A DNA stretch of 64,000 bases from Hemicordylus capensis (lineage: Eukaryota > Chordata > Lepidosauria > Squamata > Cordylidae). Below the pieces are notes generated by a model, which was not told the origin of the DNA, searched no databases, and saw only the letters and a list, made by a program, of their open reading frames with translations. The stretch spans positions 349,780,750-349,844,749 of the forward strand of contig NC_069659.1 of assembly GCF_027244095.1 (NCBI RefSeq). The letters run 5' to 3'. Numbering within the stretch: the stretch's first letter is position 1; each line of letters opens with the position of its first letter. This document shows positions 52,975 to 64,000 of this stretch, piece after piece. The position numbers and the translations under genes were made by a program.

Positions 52975-55900
52975 GTTTTCTGGACAGTTTTGACATCATA
53001 TTGATGCAAGAAACCTGGGCACTCTCTGACCCGGTACTTAACGGCTTTTACATATTTTCTTTACTGGCTGCCAAGAGCAAGAAAAAGGGCAGACCCAGCG
53101 GAGGACTCGGGACTTTTATTTCAACCAAGCTATGGGCCTCAGCAAAATGGGTTTCTTCTTTCGATAACATAGCACTGACTGTGGAAGTTGCTCATAATCA
53201 GACTGTAGTGCTGATAGTCAATGTATATCTCCCACCGAAAGGTAGGGCCCAGGAAATTAAGGACACTTGGGGAAAGCTGGAAGGGTACATCCTTGCCCTT
53301 ACAGAGGAATCTCCCAATGCAAGTATAATTTTGGGAGGTGACTTTAACACAAGAATGGGCCCCAGTGATGAATTTCTTTATGCACGATATAAGAGAAGTC
53401 CCCCTATTTGGGAAGAGTACGTGCTCCCGTACCCGTGCCTCTCTAAGGATAACGTCTCAAATCTGAGCAGATATTGTTTGGCTCAAATGACCTATGGCTT
53501 AGACTTATTCGTTTTAAATGGCTCAGTAGATAATGAGCATCTGGCAGAGTTGACATTCTGGGCAGGGAGGAGAGCGAGTGCCATTGACTATTTTATTATC
53601 TCGAGGTGCCTGGCCCAGTACTCCCCTAGTCTGGAGGTGGTTCCACAAGTGGAAAGTGATCACCATCCAGTTACTCTGCTGCTGCAAAACCTGCTGGGCC
53701 TCAAACAGCTGCAGTCAGTCCCTTCTATGAAGATAAAGGAAAACTGCTGTCGTATCAGATGGTCTCAGTGTCTGGCTCAGACAATCTCCACTCTTCTTCA
53801 GTCGCAACATTAACAGAAGTTGAGCCAAGATATGCTCGATCCCTTGGACCCGGTTCAAACTTTACAAGTTTATAACTCCATTACCTTGGAACTGCAGAAA
53901 CATCTCATTTCTAAACAGCGCGAATCCCCCAAAGGTCAATGGAGACCTTCTAAACCATGGTTTGACCAAGAGTGTGTGGAGTGCAGACACCATCTTTTAG
54001 AAAGATACCAATCCTATAAGCTAGATCCTATTGCAACATCAGCCCAAGAACTTTTGCTCCAGAAAAAGCAATATAAACAGCTGATTAAACAGAAAAAGCG
54101 AATCTATATGAAATCTTCCTGGGATCTGTTATTGCACTCAATTCAATCAAGACAGCAGTCCCTTTTCTGGCAAGCTGTGGCAGGGATTCCCCTCGGAAGA
54201 CATCTAACGCCTGATGCTCACATACATCCAGAGCTTTGGGAGAGGCATTTTCGAAAATTGTACTGGGAGGAAGGGACCCTTTCAGGCCCCTTCATTTTCA
54301 ATGAGGAGCCACTACCAGACTGGCCGCCCGTTTCCATAGCAGAAGTCTCTGACTTAATACATCAATTGAAGCCTGGCAAGACCCCTGGCGCGGACTTGGT
54401 CCTGCCAGAGCTGTTTTTGTCTAATATAGACTGGTGGGCACTGGTGCTTGCATCGTTGTTTACTGCTATTGATAGCTCAGGGTGTATACCTAAAGACTGG
54501 GGCCTGTCCATCATTGTACCAATTTACAAGAAGGGGTGCAGAAGCGACCCAGGCAACTATCGGCCGATTAGTCTTCTGAGTACAGTTAGTAAGCTTTATG
54601 CTAAACATCTCTATGGGAAGCTGAGGGACTGGATGGCTTAGGACAACATTCTTGCAGATGAGCAAGCGGGGTTTAGAGAAGGGAGGTCTACTGTAGACCA
54701 TTGTTTTGTTCTGCATCATCTAGCACAGAAATACGCTCAGTCCTTGCATGTTGCCTTTGTCGATCTTAGGTTCGCTTTTGATTCAATCCCTCGGGACAGG
54801 CTCTGGGATAAACTGAGAGTTTCCTCTATTGGTCGGCGACTCTTAGCCCTAATTAGAGCTTTACACACATCACCAAGCATGAGGATTAGGTACAACCCAC
54901 AAGGAGGATTAACTAGAGCTATTCCAATTGGAAAGGGGGTCCGGCAAGGATGCGTGCTGGCGCCCCTGCTGTTTAATTTATACATCAATGATATGGTGAC
55001 CCAGCTAGATAGTTGTGAATTCCATCCCCCTAAGCTAGCTGGAAGAAGTATCTCAGTGCTACTGTATGCAGATGACGCGGCCATTTTGGCTAGAACCCCA
55101 GTTGGGCTTAGGAGGGCCTTAGGGGCACTGGCAGTCTATTGTAAGACTGAACGGCTGAGTATCAACTACCAGAAAACAAAGGTGCTCTCCTTTGCTAGGA
55201 GACCCAAGAGACGGGTCTGGAAAATTGATGGACAAAGGATAGAGCAGGTCCAAAACTTTGTATATTTGGGGGTAGCTGTTCACTTATCTGGTTCAAGACA
55301 AGCCCATGCCTTGCACGTGGCCCAGGCCGCTCAAAACAGCGCCTGAGCTATTCTGCAGTTCTATAGATCCAGGGGTGGGCATCTTATCCCCGCGGCCATA
55401 AAACTTTTTCAGGCGAAACCATTGGCACAGTTATTATACGGTGCCCAACTGGGTCCCTATACAGATCTGTTCCCCTTAGAAGTGGTGCAGTCCAAGTTTC
55501 TGAGAGCATTATTTCAAACCCCCAAATGCACCTCCAATGCGAGGCTCACACTGGAGGCGGGCCTCATTAGAGTTGAGGCCAGATGTTGGCAAATGGCGCT
55601 GTTTTATTGGCTGAGAGTCTATTCCTCAGAGATAGGGCTGAGCCGCCTAGTCTTAGCGGACTCATACCAGTCGACTTGGAAGCGTTCACTGAACCAAAAG
55701 CTGACTTCTCTGGGCCTCGATCAGTCCGCCCTGCTCACGCAAAGTTTGGAGACAGCTAGGAAGTCCATCAAACAGAGAATTGAGGATATTGAGAGACAGA
55801 CAGACATGGCAAAGGTACCTGATTTTCAGTGCCAGGAATCAGTTAGGTATTGCTTGGCCCCAGCACCCTATCTTACTGCCCTGGAGGTGCCCCCTCTTAG

Positions 55901-56225
55901 AAAAGCTTTCACCTTGGCAAGATGTAATGCCCTGCCTTCAGCCCTTTTAGAGGGACGATATAGAGGGATCCCCTATGGGGAGAGGCTTTGCCCATGCGGC
56001 GAGGGTCAAGTTGAAACAGTTACCCATGTACTATTGGAATGCCTGCTCTACAGAGACCTGCGCCGGGATTTCATTCACCCTCTGACAGTCAAATTCCCAG
56101 GTCTCGATCTACCTCAGATGACTGCCAGGCTCCTGGAAGGAAGTAATTCCTCTTCCACTAGACAGGTAGCCAAATTTTGCAGTGCAGCCCTTCGCTTTCA
56201 GAAGAGCCTAAAAACAGACAAATAA
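52932..56225 (+). pseudogene. LINE ORF2: APE endonuclease and reverse transcriptase, three in-frame stops
   Basis: One frame throughout, about 1,097 codons. Endonuclease: ILMQETWALSD, then IILGGDFNTRMG and VESDHHPVTLLL with the catalytic His pair. RT: IVPIYKKGCRSDPGNYRPIS, FVDLRFAFDSIPRDRLW, GVRQGCVLAPLLFNLYINDM and the catalytic LLYADDAAIL. C-terminus: LCPCGEGQVETVTHVLLECL knuckle. In-frame stops are at 53,811-53,813, 54,639-54,641 and 55,344-55,346; the last two look like TGG and CGA decay. No frameshift is needed. Confidence 0.85.
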
Positions 56226-56783
56226 ACGACACAATGCCAGAGCAATTTGTACTCATATCTTGGCTAGTTGTAGCTGGGCATGTGGGGGTAGGTATTGCCA
56301 GCTTAAAAGTAGCTAATTCAATGCTAACACTTTATAGAGCCCCTGAATTGTATATCTCCTCCCAGATTGGGAGTTGAGCTGTGTTTGGAGCTGTAATTGT
56401 TCAATAAGCAGGAATAAGCTGCCCTTTTATTTTAATCTATTTCACTAGTATTTTACTAGCATTTTCAGTGACTCTGTGCTGAGCAGGACCCCATAGAATG
56501 CTGATTATCCTCTCTTTTAAATTTGTTCTGACTTTATACTGCTTTTTGACTGAAACAAAGTGTTTGGCTGAGTCCTTTTTAGCTTACATGCATTTTACCT
56601 ATTCTGTTTGTGTTTTATATCATGTTTTAAAATTTTGTATTTTTAGATTCCCTCCCCCTCAGTCTTAATGCTACATCAATTTTAATCTCCGTAATACTGC
56701 AACACTTTCTTTATATTGCATTTATTGTATAGTATTACTGTTTTACAACTTGTGCTGGTCAATGACCGTAATAAAGATTATGA

Positions 56784-57071
56784 TAAACTGGTATATTGAA
56801 AAAGAGCAACTGAAATGCATTAAAAGCATAGAGTTCTGAGGAAAAGTACTCCTAGACAGATAGGAAGCAACTACTGCTGCTACTAGGAACAGACCTCATT
56901 GGACAGTCTGCCACCCCTTTAACACAGGATAAGGCTGGAGCCTCATAGTAATCCTGCCTGCTCCTACATTACTCAAGGTTGTGCCTTTAGTGCATATAGA
57001 GACCCATAGCTACAGGGTGGCATGAGCTGTATTTGACGCCCAACCCCCACCCCTAGCCCTGGCTGACCTGT
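56784..57071 (+). other. P450 intron 1 DNA continuing after the LINE
   Basis: GAGCAACTGAAATGCATTAA and the following bases match GAGCAACTGAAACGCATTGA at about 15,560 in the right arm. No exon is seen. Confidence 0.55.
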
Positions 57072-57505
57072 TTTCAGTGCTTCTCCTTGGCTGGGCTGAA
57101 CATTTTCATAGAAAGCTGTCGGTGACTGACCAGGAGAGGGATCTTGGGGTCGTGGTGGACAGCTCGTTGAAAGTGTCGACTCAATGTGTGGCAGCTGTTA
57201 AAAAGGCCAATTCCATGCTAGGGATCATTAGGAAGGGGATTGAAAATAAAACGGCTAATATTAGTATAATAATGTTAGTATACAGAACCATGGTGTGGCC
57301 ACACCTGGAGTACTGCGTACAATTCTGGTCACCACATCTAAAAAAGGACATTGTAGAACTGGAAAAGGTGCAGAAGAGGGCAACTAAGATGATCAAGGGC
57401 CTAGAGCACCTTTCTTATGAGGCTAGGCTACAACACCTGGGGCTATTTGGTTTAGAAAAAAGACGACTGCGGGGAGACTATATAGAGGTCTATAAAATCA
57501 TGCAT
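57072..57505 (+). mobile_element. CR1 LINE, 5' piece of ORF2 C-terminus
   Basis: Encodes DLGVVVDSSLKVSTQCVAAV, then YRTMVWPHLEYCVQFWSPHL and KVQKRATKMIKGLEHLSYEA, the CR1 RT C-terminal region. It is interrupted at GCAT by an LTR insertion and resumes at 58,943. Confidence 0.9.
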
Positions 57506-58938
57506 TGTTGTGGTCCAGGCCTGATTTATATACTAAATATGCTCATTAGCTAGCATACAAAATTAGGCTGTCTCATAGTGTCACCAAGTGACCAAGTTCT
57601 TTTATATAGTGACGATGTAGGATCTGGGCGCAAGGAGGAAAGGAGATCAAACCAATCCTAAATGATTCAATGGGCTTTATTGAGTATAAAAGAATAACAA
57701 CATCAATCTAGCTGAGCAGAAAGCAGAACATTCTATCAATATTACTAACAGTATTTCAACCCTAGCCAGCAACAGTATTCACCCAGTGTTCCTAACTAAC
57801 ATATGTGTGTGTATTAAATCTTCCTAGAGCCTAAAAGAATTCAGATATAGATGGAAAAAAGGCGGGGTAAGGAAGTTTGAGGACTGGCATGATTTGGGGA
57901 GATCAGGAATTAGTAGAGGAACGAGGGGAAGGGAGAAGAAGGGGAAAGGATGAAGGGATCCAAGGCTTGTAGAGGCAGCATATTACCAGGATCAGAGGCT
58001 TGAGAGCGATGGATCTTTCAGCTGAAGGAGTGAGGCTTCTGGCTGGAGAAAGGAGCTTTTGGATCAAGCATGCAGTTTACTCAGAGCACGGCTGAGAGTC
58101 AGAGCACCATGGCTGGTGAAGTCTTGACTTCTCACTGCGCAGTAGAAGTCACAGACAGTTCCTGTCCATGGACAGAGTTCCTGCTTGTTGCCCCGTGGCT
58201 TAGCAGCAAACTCTGGGATTGCTCATGAGCAGATCTTGCTTGTAGGCACAAGATTGCTTGTAGGCACAAGACTGCCCATCTGCCATGTCCAGAGACTCCT
58301 TCTTATAGTGGTTCCATACTCTGATGTTCATTTGAGTCTTCTGGATCACAAAAGGCGTCTATTCCTGCTCTCCTCTGAATATTGTCTTTTAATTACCAAA
58401 ATTAACTCAGGTTATTTGGTCAGTCCAGGGTAAACAGGGTCTCTCCTGTTAGCAGAGTATTGTTCTATTGTCATTCCCCCAAACAAATCTACATCTTCTC
58501 CTGCCTTGTCCCAAGAATGTTAAAAGTCAGGAGTTAGCAATTAAATTAATTATAACAAAAGAATATTTAAAGTAACATCAAAAGGGGTACATGTGTGAGG
58601 CGAGTTAATCAACACATTTGACTAAGGCAGAAGCATCCTGTCAGTGAGGTAAGGGGATTACTGGACAGCAGGTTAATTTCAGCAGTGTGAGACTGGTAAT
58701 TAAGCCTGACCCATTGTGTCTCTTGTGAGTTCCACAAACACTGATAAGCAATGCTAGATTACCCCTGCCTTTACAAATCATTTACCAAGCATTACCCCGG
58801 CAGATCTGGGTGTCAATTCGCCCTGAGCCCAGGCATTAATTCCTGTCTTAATAAAATGGAACCAGACACAGGCCTGAATTCCACATACCTCTGGGTTGGT
58901 ACCTTTGAGTCTAAGTTTGGGGTACATGTGCCCCAACA
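57506..58938 (-). mobile_element. Solo LTR (1.43 kb) inserted in CR1
   Basis: On the plus strand it begins TGTTGTGGTCC and ends GTGCCCCAACA, with inverted ends TGTTG/CAACA. GCAT is duplicated at 57,502-57,505 and 58,939-58,942. An AATAAA lies on the minus strand near 57,677, giving the orientation. No retroviral gene is present. A fossil. Confidence 0.75.
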
Positions 58939-58942
58939 GCAT

Positions 58943-59390
58943 GGGGTGGAGAAAGTGGATAGAGAGAAATTCTTCTCCCTCTCCCATAACACTAGAACCA
59001 GGGGTCATCCCATGAAACTGATTGCCAGGAAATCTAGGACCAGCAAACGGAAGTACTTTTTCACACAACGCATGATCAACGTGTGGAATTCTCTGCCACG
59101 AGATGTGGTGACAGCCAACAACCTGGATGGCTTTAAGAGGGGCTTGGATAACTTCATGGAAGAGAGGTCTATCAACGACTACTAGTCGGAGGGCTGTGGG
59201 CCACCTCCATCCTCAAAGGCAGGATGCCTCTGAGTACCAGTTGCAGGGGAGTAACAGCAGGAGAGAGGGCATGCTCTCAACTCCTGCCTGTAGGCTTCCA
59301 GAGGCATCTGGTGGGCCACTGTGCAAAACAGGATGCTGGACCAGATGGGCCTTGGGCCTGATCCAGCAGGGCTGTTCTTATGTTCTTTTG
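58943..59390 (+). mobile_element. CR1 LINE, 3' piece with ORF2 end and 3' UTR
   Basis: Continues the CR1 frame directly (GVEKVDREKFFSL, RTRGHPMKLIARKSRTSKRK, FTQRMINVWNSLPRDVV) to a TAG at 59,183. The 3' UTR then ends with GGCCTTGGGCCTGATCCAGC and GGCTGTTCTTATGTTCTTTT, the usual squamate CR1 end. Confidence 0.9.
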
Positions 59391-59524
59391 AGAGCCTTCC
59401 GCCCTTGCAGATCATGTTACAGCCTTCCACTCAGGCAGCAGAAACAAAGGCTGTTTTCAAAGTAGACTCAGCCATTTGCTAATTAAGTAGACTCAGCCAT
59501 GCTAATTAAGCAACAATTTGTATG

Positions 59525-59740
59525 CTAAGGAGAGAGAGAGAGAGAGGGAGGGAGAGGGAGAGCGAGAGAGCACGTGTGGGAGAGGTGCCCCCCCCAAGTG
59601 CTCAGGGGGGAGGGCATACAAGTAAGAACAATTTTTCTTACTTGTTCTGCATACAAGTAAGAACATTCTGCATACAAGTAAGAACGTTCTGCATACAAGT
59701 AAGAACAATTTTGCTCTTCTGCATACAAGTAAGAACAAGT
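59525..59740. repeat. (GA)n stretch and a 21-bp tandem repeat
   Basis: 59,525-59,565 is GA-rich. From about 59,614 the unit GCATACAAGTAAGAAC recurs at roughly 59,649, 59,670, 59,691 and 59,721, with spacing of 21 to 35 bp. The FCIQVRT-type frame is a translation of this repeat. Confidence 0.75.
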
Positions 59741-60552
59741 GAAGAGTCTCTTTCTGTTTGTTTTAAAAGATCCCTTAAATTTTAATATACCAATTACTTT
59801 GCAGCTCTGTTTCATACTTTTTTGCTTTAAAAATCCATTCATTGATCACCCATTGAGAGGTGGAGAATCCTGCATGCTTTAGCTATTGAGAAAATTGGAG
59901 CTTTGCGGAGTCATTTGCTTTTACCATTTTGCATTTGTAAGGTATTCCCCCTCAAGGCAGAGCTGAAGACAAGATGCAACATATTATAATGAAAGCAATT
60001 GTACACAGACAGGGAACACAATAAGAAACCATCAATTAGTCACCATATTGAAAATTTATCAGTCATGTCTACATTTGGCAACCATTCAGGATTGGCCTGG
60101 GATTTCTGGGGATCAGTACCAATCTCCAGGTCACTACTGAAAGCAAGCCTGGAGAGCTTATGCTTTGATATTATTAAAACTTGGGGGGAAAGTCTTCAGG
60201 AACAGCTGAAGTCAGAGATGGAAACTTCATATTCTATAGTGGCAAACTGAAAAAAAGAAATCCAATCTCTTCACTCAGTAACCAAAAAGGACTACAATTT
60301 CTACTTCATATCACATGTTACAGAAGCCAGCAGCATCCTCTCCAACATTTCACAGGTGAAAAGATAAGCATGCCTGTGCATACATCTCCAGCCATATGGA
60401 CAGGCTCCAGCCACATGGCCTGGCAAACCATATTGGAATTTAAAAAACAACAACTGATAGGTTCAACTGTAGCACTAGCAGAAAACAGGAACTAAAAGTG
60501 TATGGAAGCTGATGGTGACAAAAGCAGTGAGAAGAGTAACATAAGATAAGAC
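59741..60552. other. No recognisable gene
   Basis: Short open frames only. No P450 exon, RNA gene or known repeat was recognised. Confidence 0.35.
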
Positions 60553-60692
60553 AAGTTCCCTCCCTGGCTTCTCCAAGATAGGGCTGAGAGAGATTCCTGC
60601 CTGCATCCTTGGTGAAGCCGCTGCCAGTCTGTGAAGACAATACTGAGTTAGATAGATCAAGGGTCTGACTCAGAATATGGCAGCTTCCTATG
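60553..60692 (+). repeat. 5S-Sauria-type SINE, 3' part only
   Basis: GGCTGAGAGAGATTCCTGCC and GACAATACTGAGTTAGATAG match the body of the SINEs at 5101 and 42,221. The 5S-like head is missing. It is more diverged, an independent older insertion. Confidence 0.65.
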
Positions 60693-61247
60693 TACAAGCC
60701 TAATACACAAAATACATACATATGCATTATGTTGCTTCTTCCCATCTAGAGTCATTAGTCCCCATTTACAGCTGAGGAACCCTGACACAAGCAAGGTGAC
60801 TAACCAAAGGTCAAGCAGGCAGGCAAAGAATTATTGAGAGAGAACTTCTAAGGAAGAGAGAGCCTCTGAACAGATGCAGGTTGCTGTTGCCTCACCGCAG
60901 GCAACTTCAGCATTTCCCTTCTAAAGCCTTTAGAATGGAAAAAACAGAGCACTTCTGAGAATATCAAGAATGCTTTTCACTTACCAATGGACAGCTGCAG
61001 CCTTCCCTCCTTTCCAGGCAGAACTAAGATCAAAGCTTACAGAATGATAAACTTTCGACTCCCACAGATGACAGCCACAGAACTCCCTGTTGCACTCTTA
61101 CATTGGTAGCAAAGTCTATGTGAGTTTTGGTTACCTTTTGTTCCTCTCCACCCAACTATTAATGTCGTCCTCACTTTCCTTCCAAGAAATCTCCACAAAA
61201 CAGGTTGCCTTTGAACAATTCTTTCCCCCACATTCAACTTTTGTGCA

Positions 61248-61250
<3 letters not shown>
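60693..61250. other. No recognisable gene
   Basis: Nothing beyond short frames was recognised. Confidence 0.35.
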
Positions 61251-61306
<56 letters not shown>

Positions 61307-61315
61307 TGTCTCTCC
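61251..61315. repeat. (CT)n microsatellite
   Basis: A pure CT run from about 61,251 to 61,291, then imperfect. The minus-strand Arg/Glu repeat frame is an artefact of it. Confidence 0.9.
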
Positions 61316-62838
61316 CCGCTCCACCCCCAACCATACTTCCCCTCCAGCATCAGTGTGTGACCTGCAGAGATTCTTCGGTGCTCCATCCCAGAGACTTTTT
61401 TCAATATCAGTTCTGAGTCTTGAACTGCTCTCTAAAGGACCTTTGGGCAGAAGTGTAGTCACAAATTCAGAAGTGCAGGAGCATTTCCAGACTGGGCTTT
61501 TAGCTTGCTTATTCATCAGAATGGAGGGTGTGCATTTGCACATTGTCTGGATTTGCTCTGAAGTCTGTGTGAGATATTGGGGAGAACTTCACACATGATT
61601 TGGGTTTTTCATTGGTGTTAGAGCTTACCCCCTCCATGCTATGGTATTGGCACTCACCAAAGGCATTTTCATCTTGGCTTTAGCCCATGGTTTGAACCTG
61701 TCAAAATAATTTTGAACCTTCGTTATGTAGTTGATCCCTGCTTTGTGCTGTCTGCAGATTTGATAAGTTGCCCTTCTATGCCCTCATCCAAATAATTTAT
61801 AAAAGCATTGAACAGTCAGGACCCCAGAACAGAGCCCTGCTCTACTCTGCTTGGCACCTCCCTCCAGGTTGACCCAGAGCCATTCATGAGCACATGTTGG
61901 GTCCAGTAGTTCAACCACTGTGAATCCACCTAATGGAGAATCATCTAGCCTGCCTTGTATCATCAGCTTGTCAAGTCTCTTGCAGGAGACTTGTGTTTTG
62001 CTGAAATCAAGATACTCTGTATCCTGGCATTCCCATGATCTACATTACTAAACTAATAACTCAATAGAAAAAGGAGTTAAGTTTAGTCTGGCATAATCTG
62101 TTCTTCACAAATACATTCGGACTCCTTGTCAGATTTTCCCTCTAAAAGCTCACACAGACCATCTTCTTAATAAACTGTTCTAGGATCTTGCCAGGTAAAG
62201 ACATCAAGCTGACTGCTCTTTAGTATACCAGATCCTTCTTTCTCAAGACAGACAACAGGTTGGTACATGACTGTTTAAATTGGTCTACCAAGATTTTCAT
62301 GATAATCAGAACCCCTTGTTTTCCCCTCCAGCCCAAGTTGTTCCCAGCAGAGCTATCCAGCTTTTTACTGAAGTTGAAGGAGAGAAGAGCCCTGCTACCC
62401 TGATTCTCCCATCTTGAGAACCTCCCCTGCATGAAAGACACAGAAAGCAAAAATAGCACTGCATTGTCTGTTAGCATTTCTCAAGCTTTAATGCAGAATG
62501 TGCTTTATTTGCAAAATGGAAATGTCAAAAGCAAAAGTGCTCACAAAGCTACGACTCACAATCTATGGGATGATGTTCCTCATGACTTCCTGTAAGGTGA
62601 CCCAAAATCTTAAGTCACAAGTCCATTTCTGCTCCAGCACTCCTGAGCATTAAGAGTGATGTCTCAGAGGGCACATGTCCTCCAATAGCTGATGATCTAA
62701 AAAGATGCATCAGAGTTGCACTTCTCTTTGAAAGGAAACAGCACAGTTCATGTTGGGAATTCTCTCTGGTAAGAGATACCCTTCTATTACAGCAGAGTGC
62801 ACAGAGGCAAAACACAGTGGAGTCTGCCCAGGCATGCG
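61316..62838. other. No gene recognised; probably old interspersed repeat at 61,650-62,430
   Basis: The stretch with AACAGTCAGGACCCCAGAAC and CAGAGCCATTCATGAGCAC reads like an ancient amniote repeat (LINE-type reverse strand), but the family was not identified. 62,480-62,838 has nothing recognisable. Confidence 0.3.
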
Positions 62839-63313
62839 TGTTTGCTGAGAGTAAAAGAAACTTGGAGCCAGTTCATAGTTTCAAATCAATATGAGGAGTC
62901 TTTATTGGAGAACTCCATTCTAGATAGGAAAGTGGAGAGATAGAATCTCTAATCTATCTCGCTAGCTGGATGCAGAGAGATGCTGTCTGTATCTCTGCAC
63001 ACATGGTGCAGAGAGAAAGGCAAGCATGTGTGATAGGGGGAAGAAGAAGGAAGGGAGGCAGGCAGGCAGGAAGTCCCTGAAAGTAGCAATCGACATATCA
63101 AAGGGATAGTGTCAGAGCAGTAGAGAGGAGGAATGACCAATGTCTTGACGCCTCTAGCCCTCTGACTCACTAGTCTGTCCCCCGCTGTCACCGAGGCATG
63201 AGGCAGCGCATAGTCCTTCACTTCTAACAGTTCTATCCACATATTCTTCTGTCCACCTGGTACATGACTGAGTGCTTAGTGCAATGTGGCCTAGATTCTG
63301 CTGCACCATAACA
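62839..63313 (-). mobile_element. Probable LTR, minus orientation
   Basis: On the minus strand it runs TGTTATGGTGCAGC...CTCAGCAAACA with an AATAAA near 62,903. A purine-rich GAGAGGGAGA stands immediately before its start, like a polypurine tract, so it may be a 3' LTR with the rest lost. No duplication confirmed. A decayed fossil. Confidence 0.45.
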
Positions 63314-63473
63314 TCTCCCTCTCATCTGGCACCAAACACCTCAAAATGTCTCCTCATCAGTGTAGAGATAAATGTGTAGCTTGTTGTGGGAAGCTTGAGC
63401 AGACAAGCTAAAGCACAACATACTTTCCATTCTCTCTGTTCCTAATAAACAGCCCTTATCAGCACACATACTT

Positions 63474-63712
63474 ACATAAGAACAGCCCTGTTGGATCTGG
63501 CCAAATGCCTATCTCATCCAGCATCCTGTTACACACAGTGGCCCACCAGATACCTCTGAGAAGCCCACAGACAAGAGGTGAGAGCATGGCCTCTCTCCTG
63601 CTGATACTCCCCTGCAACTGGTATTGAGAGGCATTTTGACTCTGGAGGTGGCCTTTGGCACCAACTAGTAGCCATTATCCTTATTCAAATTCATTGTCCT
63701 CCATGAATTTGT
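63474..63712 (-). mobile_element. CR1 3' end, inverted
   Basis: Starts TAAGAACAGCCCTGTTGGAT and ends with CCATGAATTTG, the reverse complement of a diverged CR1 3' UTR like that at 59,190-59,390. Severely 5'-truncated. Confidence 0.75.
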
Positions 63713-64000
63713 TTGTGTTGGACTTCCTTGGCTTTGCTGCACTTGCATGTAAGCTGAAATGGATCACACTATGCTCATTATTCCCCAATGGTTCTCCAAC
63801 TCTAAAATCTCATACCAGGTCCTGGGCACCACTCAGGATTAAGTCCAAGGTCACCTTCTCTCTGGTTGGTTCCAAGACCAACTGATCTTAGGCACAGTCA
63901 TTTAGCATGTCTAGAAATTTGGCCTCTCTGTCATTACCTGAATGTGAATTTACCCAGTCTATGTGAGGGTAATTGAAGTAATCCATTGTTATAGCTCTGT
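63713..64000. other. No gene recognised; possible old repeat
   Basis: CAGTCTATGTGAGGGTAATT and neighbouring text look like an old interspersed repeat, unassigned. The window ends within it. Confidence 0.25.

Larger units (their letters stand above)
51651..56783 (+). mobile_element. LINE, copy 2, 5'-truncated, APE-endonuclease class
   Basis: Contains most of ORF1 and a complete-length ORF2. It ends in a 3' UTR with CCGTAATAAAGATTATGATA. It interrupts P450 intron DNA that is continuous in the right arm (15,500-15,560). The ORF2 layout, with an APE endonuclease, an RT and a C-terminal CxC...H...C knuckle, fits the I/Jockey/Ingi-type group. The clade is not settled by eye. Few stops and about 98-99% identity to copy 1 in the shared 998 bp point to a young family. 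Confidence 0.85.

Noticed and set aside
59613-59740. Possible CRISPR-like array
   Set aside because: Repeat units are 16-21 bp with unequal, partly identical spacers in a vertebrate context. It is a minisatellite.
61037-61543. 168-residue minus-strand frame with an Arg/Glu repeat
   Set aside because: The repeat is the (CT)n microsatellite read in reverse; flanks show no domain.
1-64000. tRNA, rRNA or other structural RNA genes
   Set aside because: None recognised. The only 5S-like sequences are SINE heads at 5101 and 42,221.

Overview
The window looks like squamate reptile (lizard or snake) nuclear DNA. The signs are three copies of a 5S rRNA-headed SINE of the 5S-Sauria type, CR1 ends, DIRS and Ngaro tyrosine-recombinase retrotransposons, an APE-type LINE, hAT elements, a Helitron, and first exons of a CYP2-type cytochrome P450. 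It is a P450 locus heavily rebuilt by nested and duplicated mobile DNA. No rRNA, tRNA or CRISPR array was found.

Layout. 1-3437: inverted copy of a DIRS fragment fused to a retroviral-type gag; the direct copy lies at about 17.0-20.66 kb. 3445-6928: duplicated block A, containing a foldback element, a SINE, an LTR plus SCAN-like Gypsy gag, and a solo LTR. 7.15-9.01 kb: remains of a minus-strand retrovirus. 9.45-16.14 kb: a large inverted repeat centred at 12,930/12,931, each arm carrying a dead CYP2 first exon. 17.0-21.3 kb: DIRS and gag remnants. 21.3-38.02 kb: a Polinton/Maverick (adintovirus-like) element. 38.02-44.16 kb: duplicated block D, with a hAT and a second hAT-like element nested in it. 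44.16-45.16 kb: LINE fragment. 45.16-50.66 kb: nearly whole Ngaro element. 50.69-50.98 kb: CYP2 TATA box and open first exon. 51.65-56.78 kb: LINE with ORF1 and ORF2, inserted in the P450 intron. 57-64 kb: CR1 split by a solo LTR, simple repeats, another LTR and unassigned DNA.

The Polinton is the main find. Its plus strand carries a short cysteine-rich spliced gene, integrase, penton-like minor capsid protein, a small basic amphipathic protein, double-jelly-roll major capsid protein and adenain-like protease. Its minus strand carries two small conserved genes, a FtsK/HerA-type ATPase and protein-primed DNA polymerase B. Most genes are open; three seem broken, so the copy is young but is a fossil. 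The right-hand accessory zone holds a Bcl-2 family gene with an intron at the classic BH2 position, a predicted five-exon minus-strand gene whose introns are all phase 1, a CxxC two-exon gene, and terminal 256-bp tandem repeats each with a p53-like site. A Helitron sits inside this zone. The right terminus is visible; the left one is not, because the element abuts the gag/DIRS fusion.
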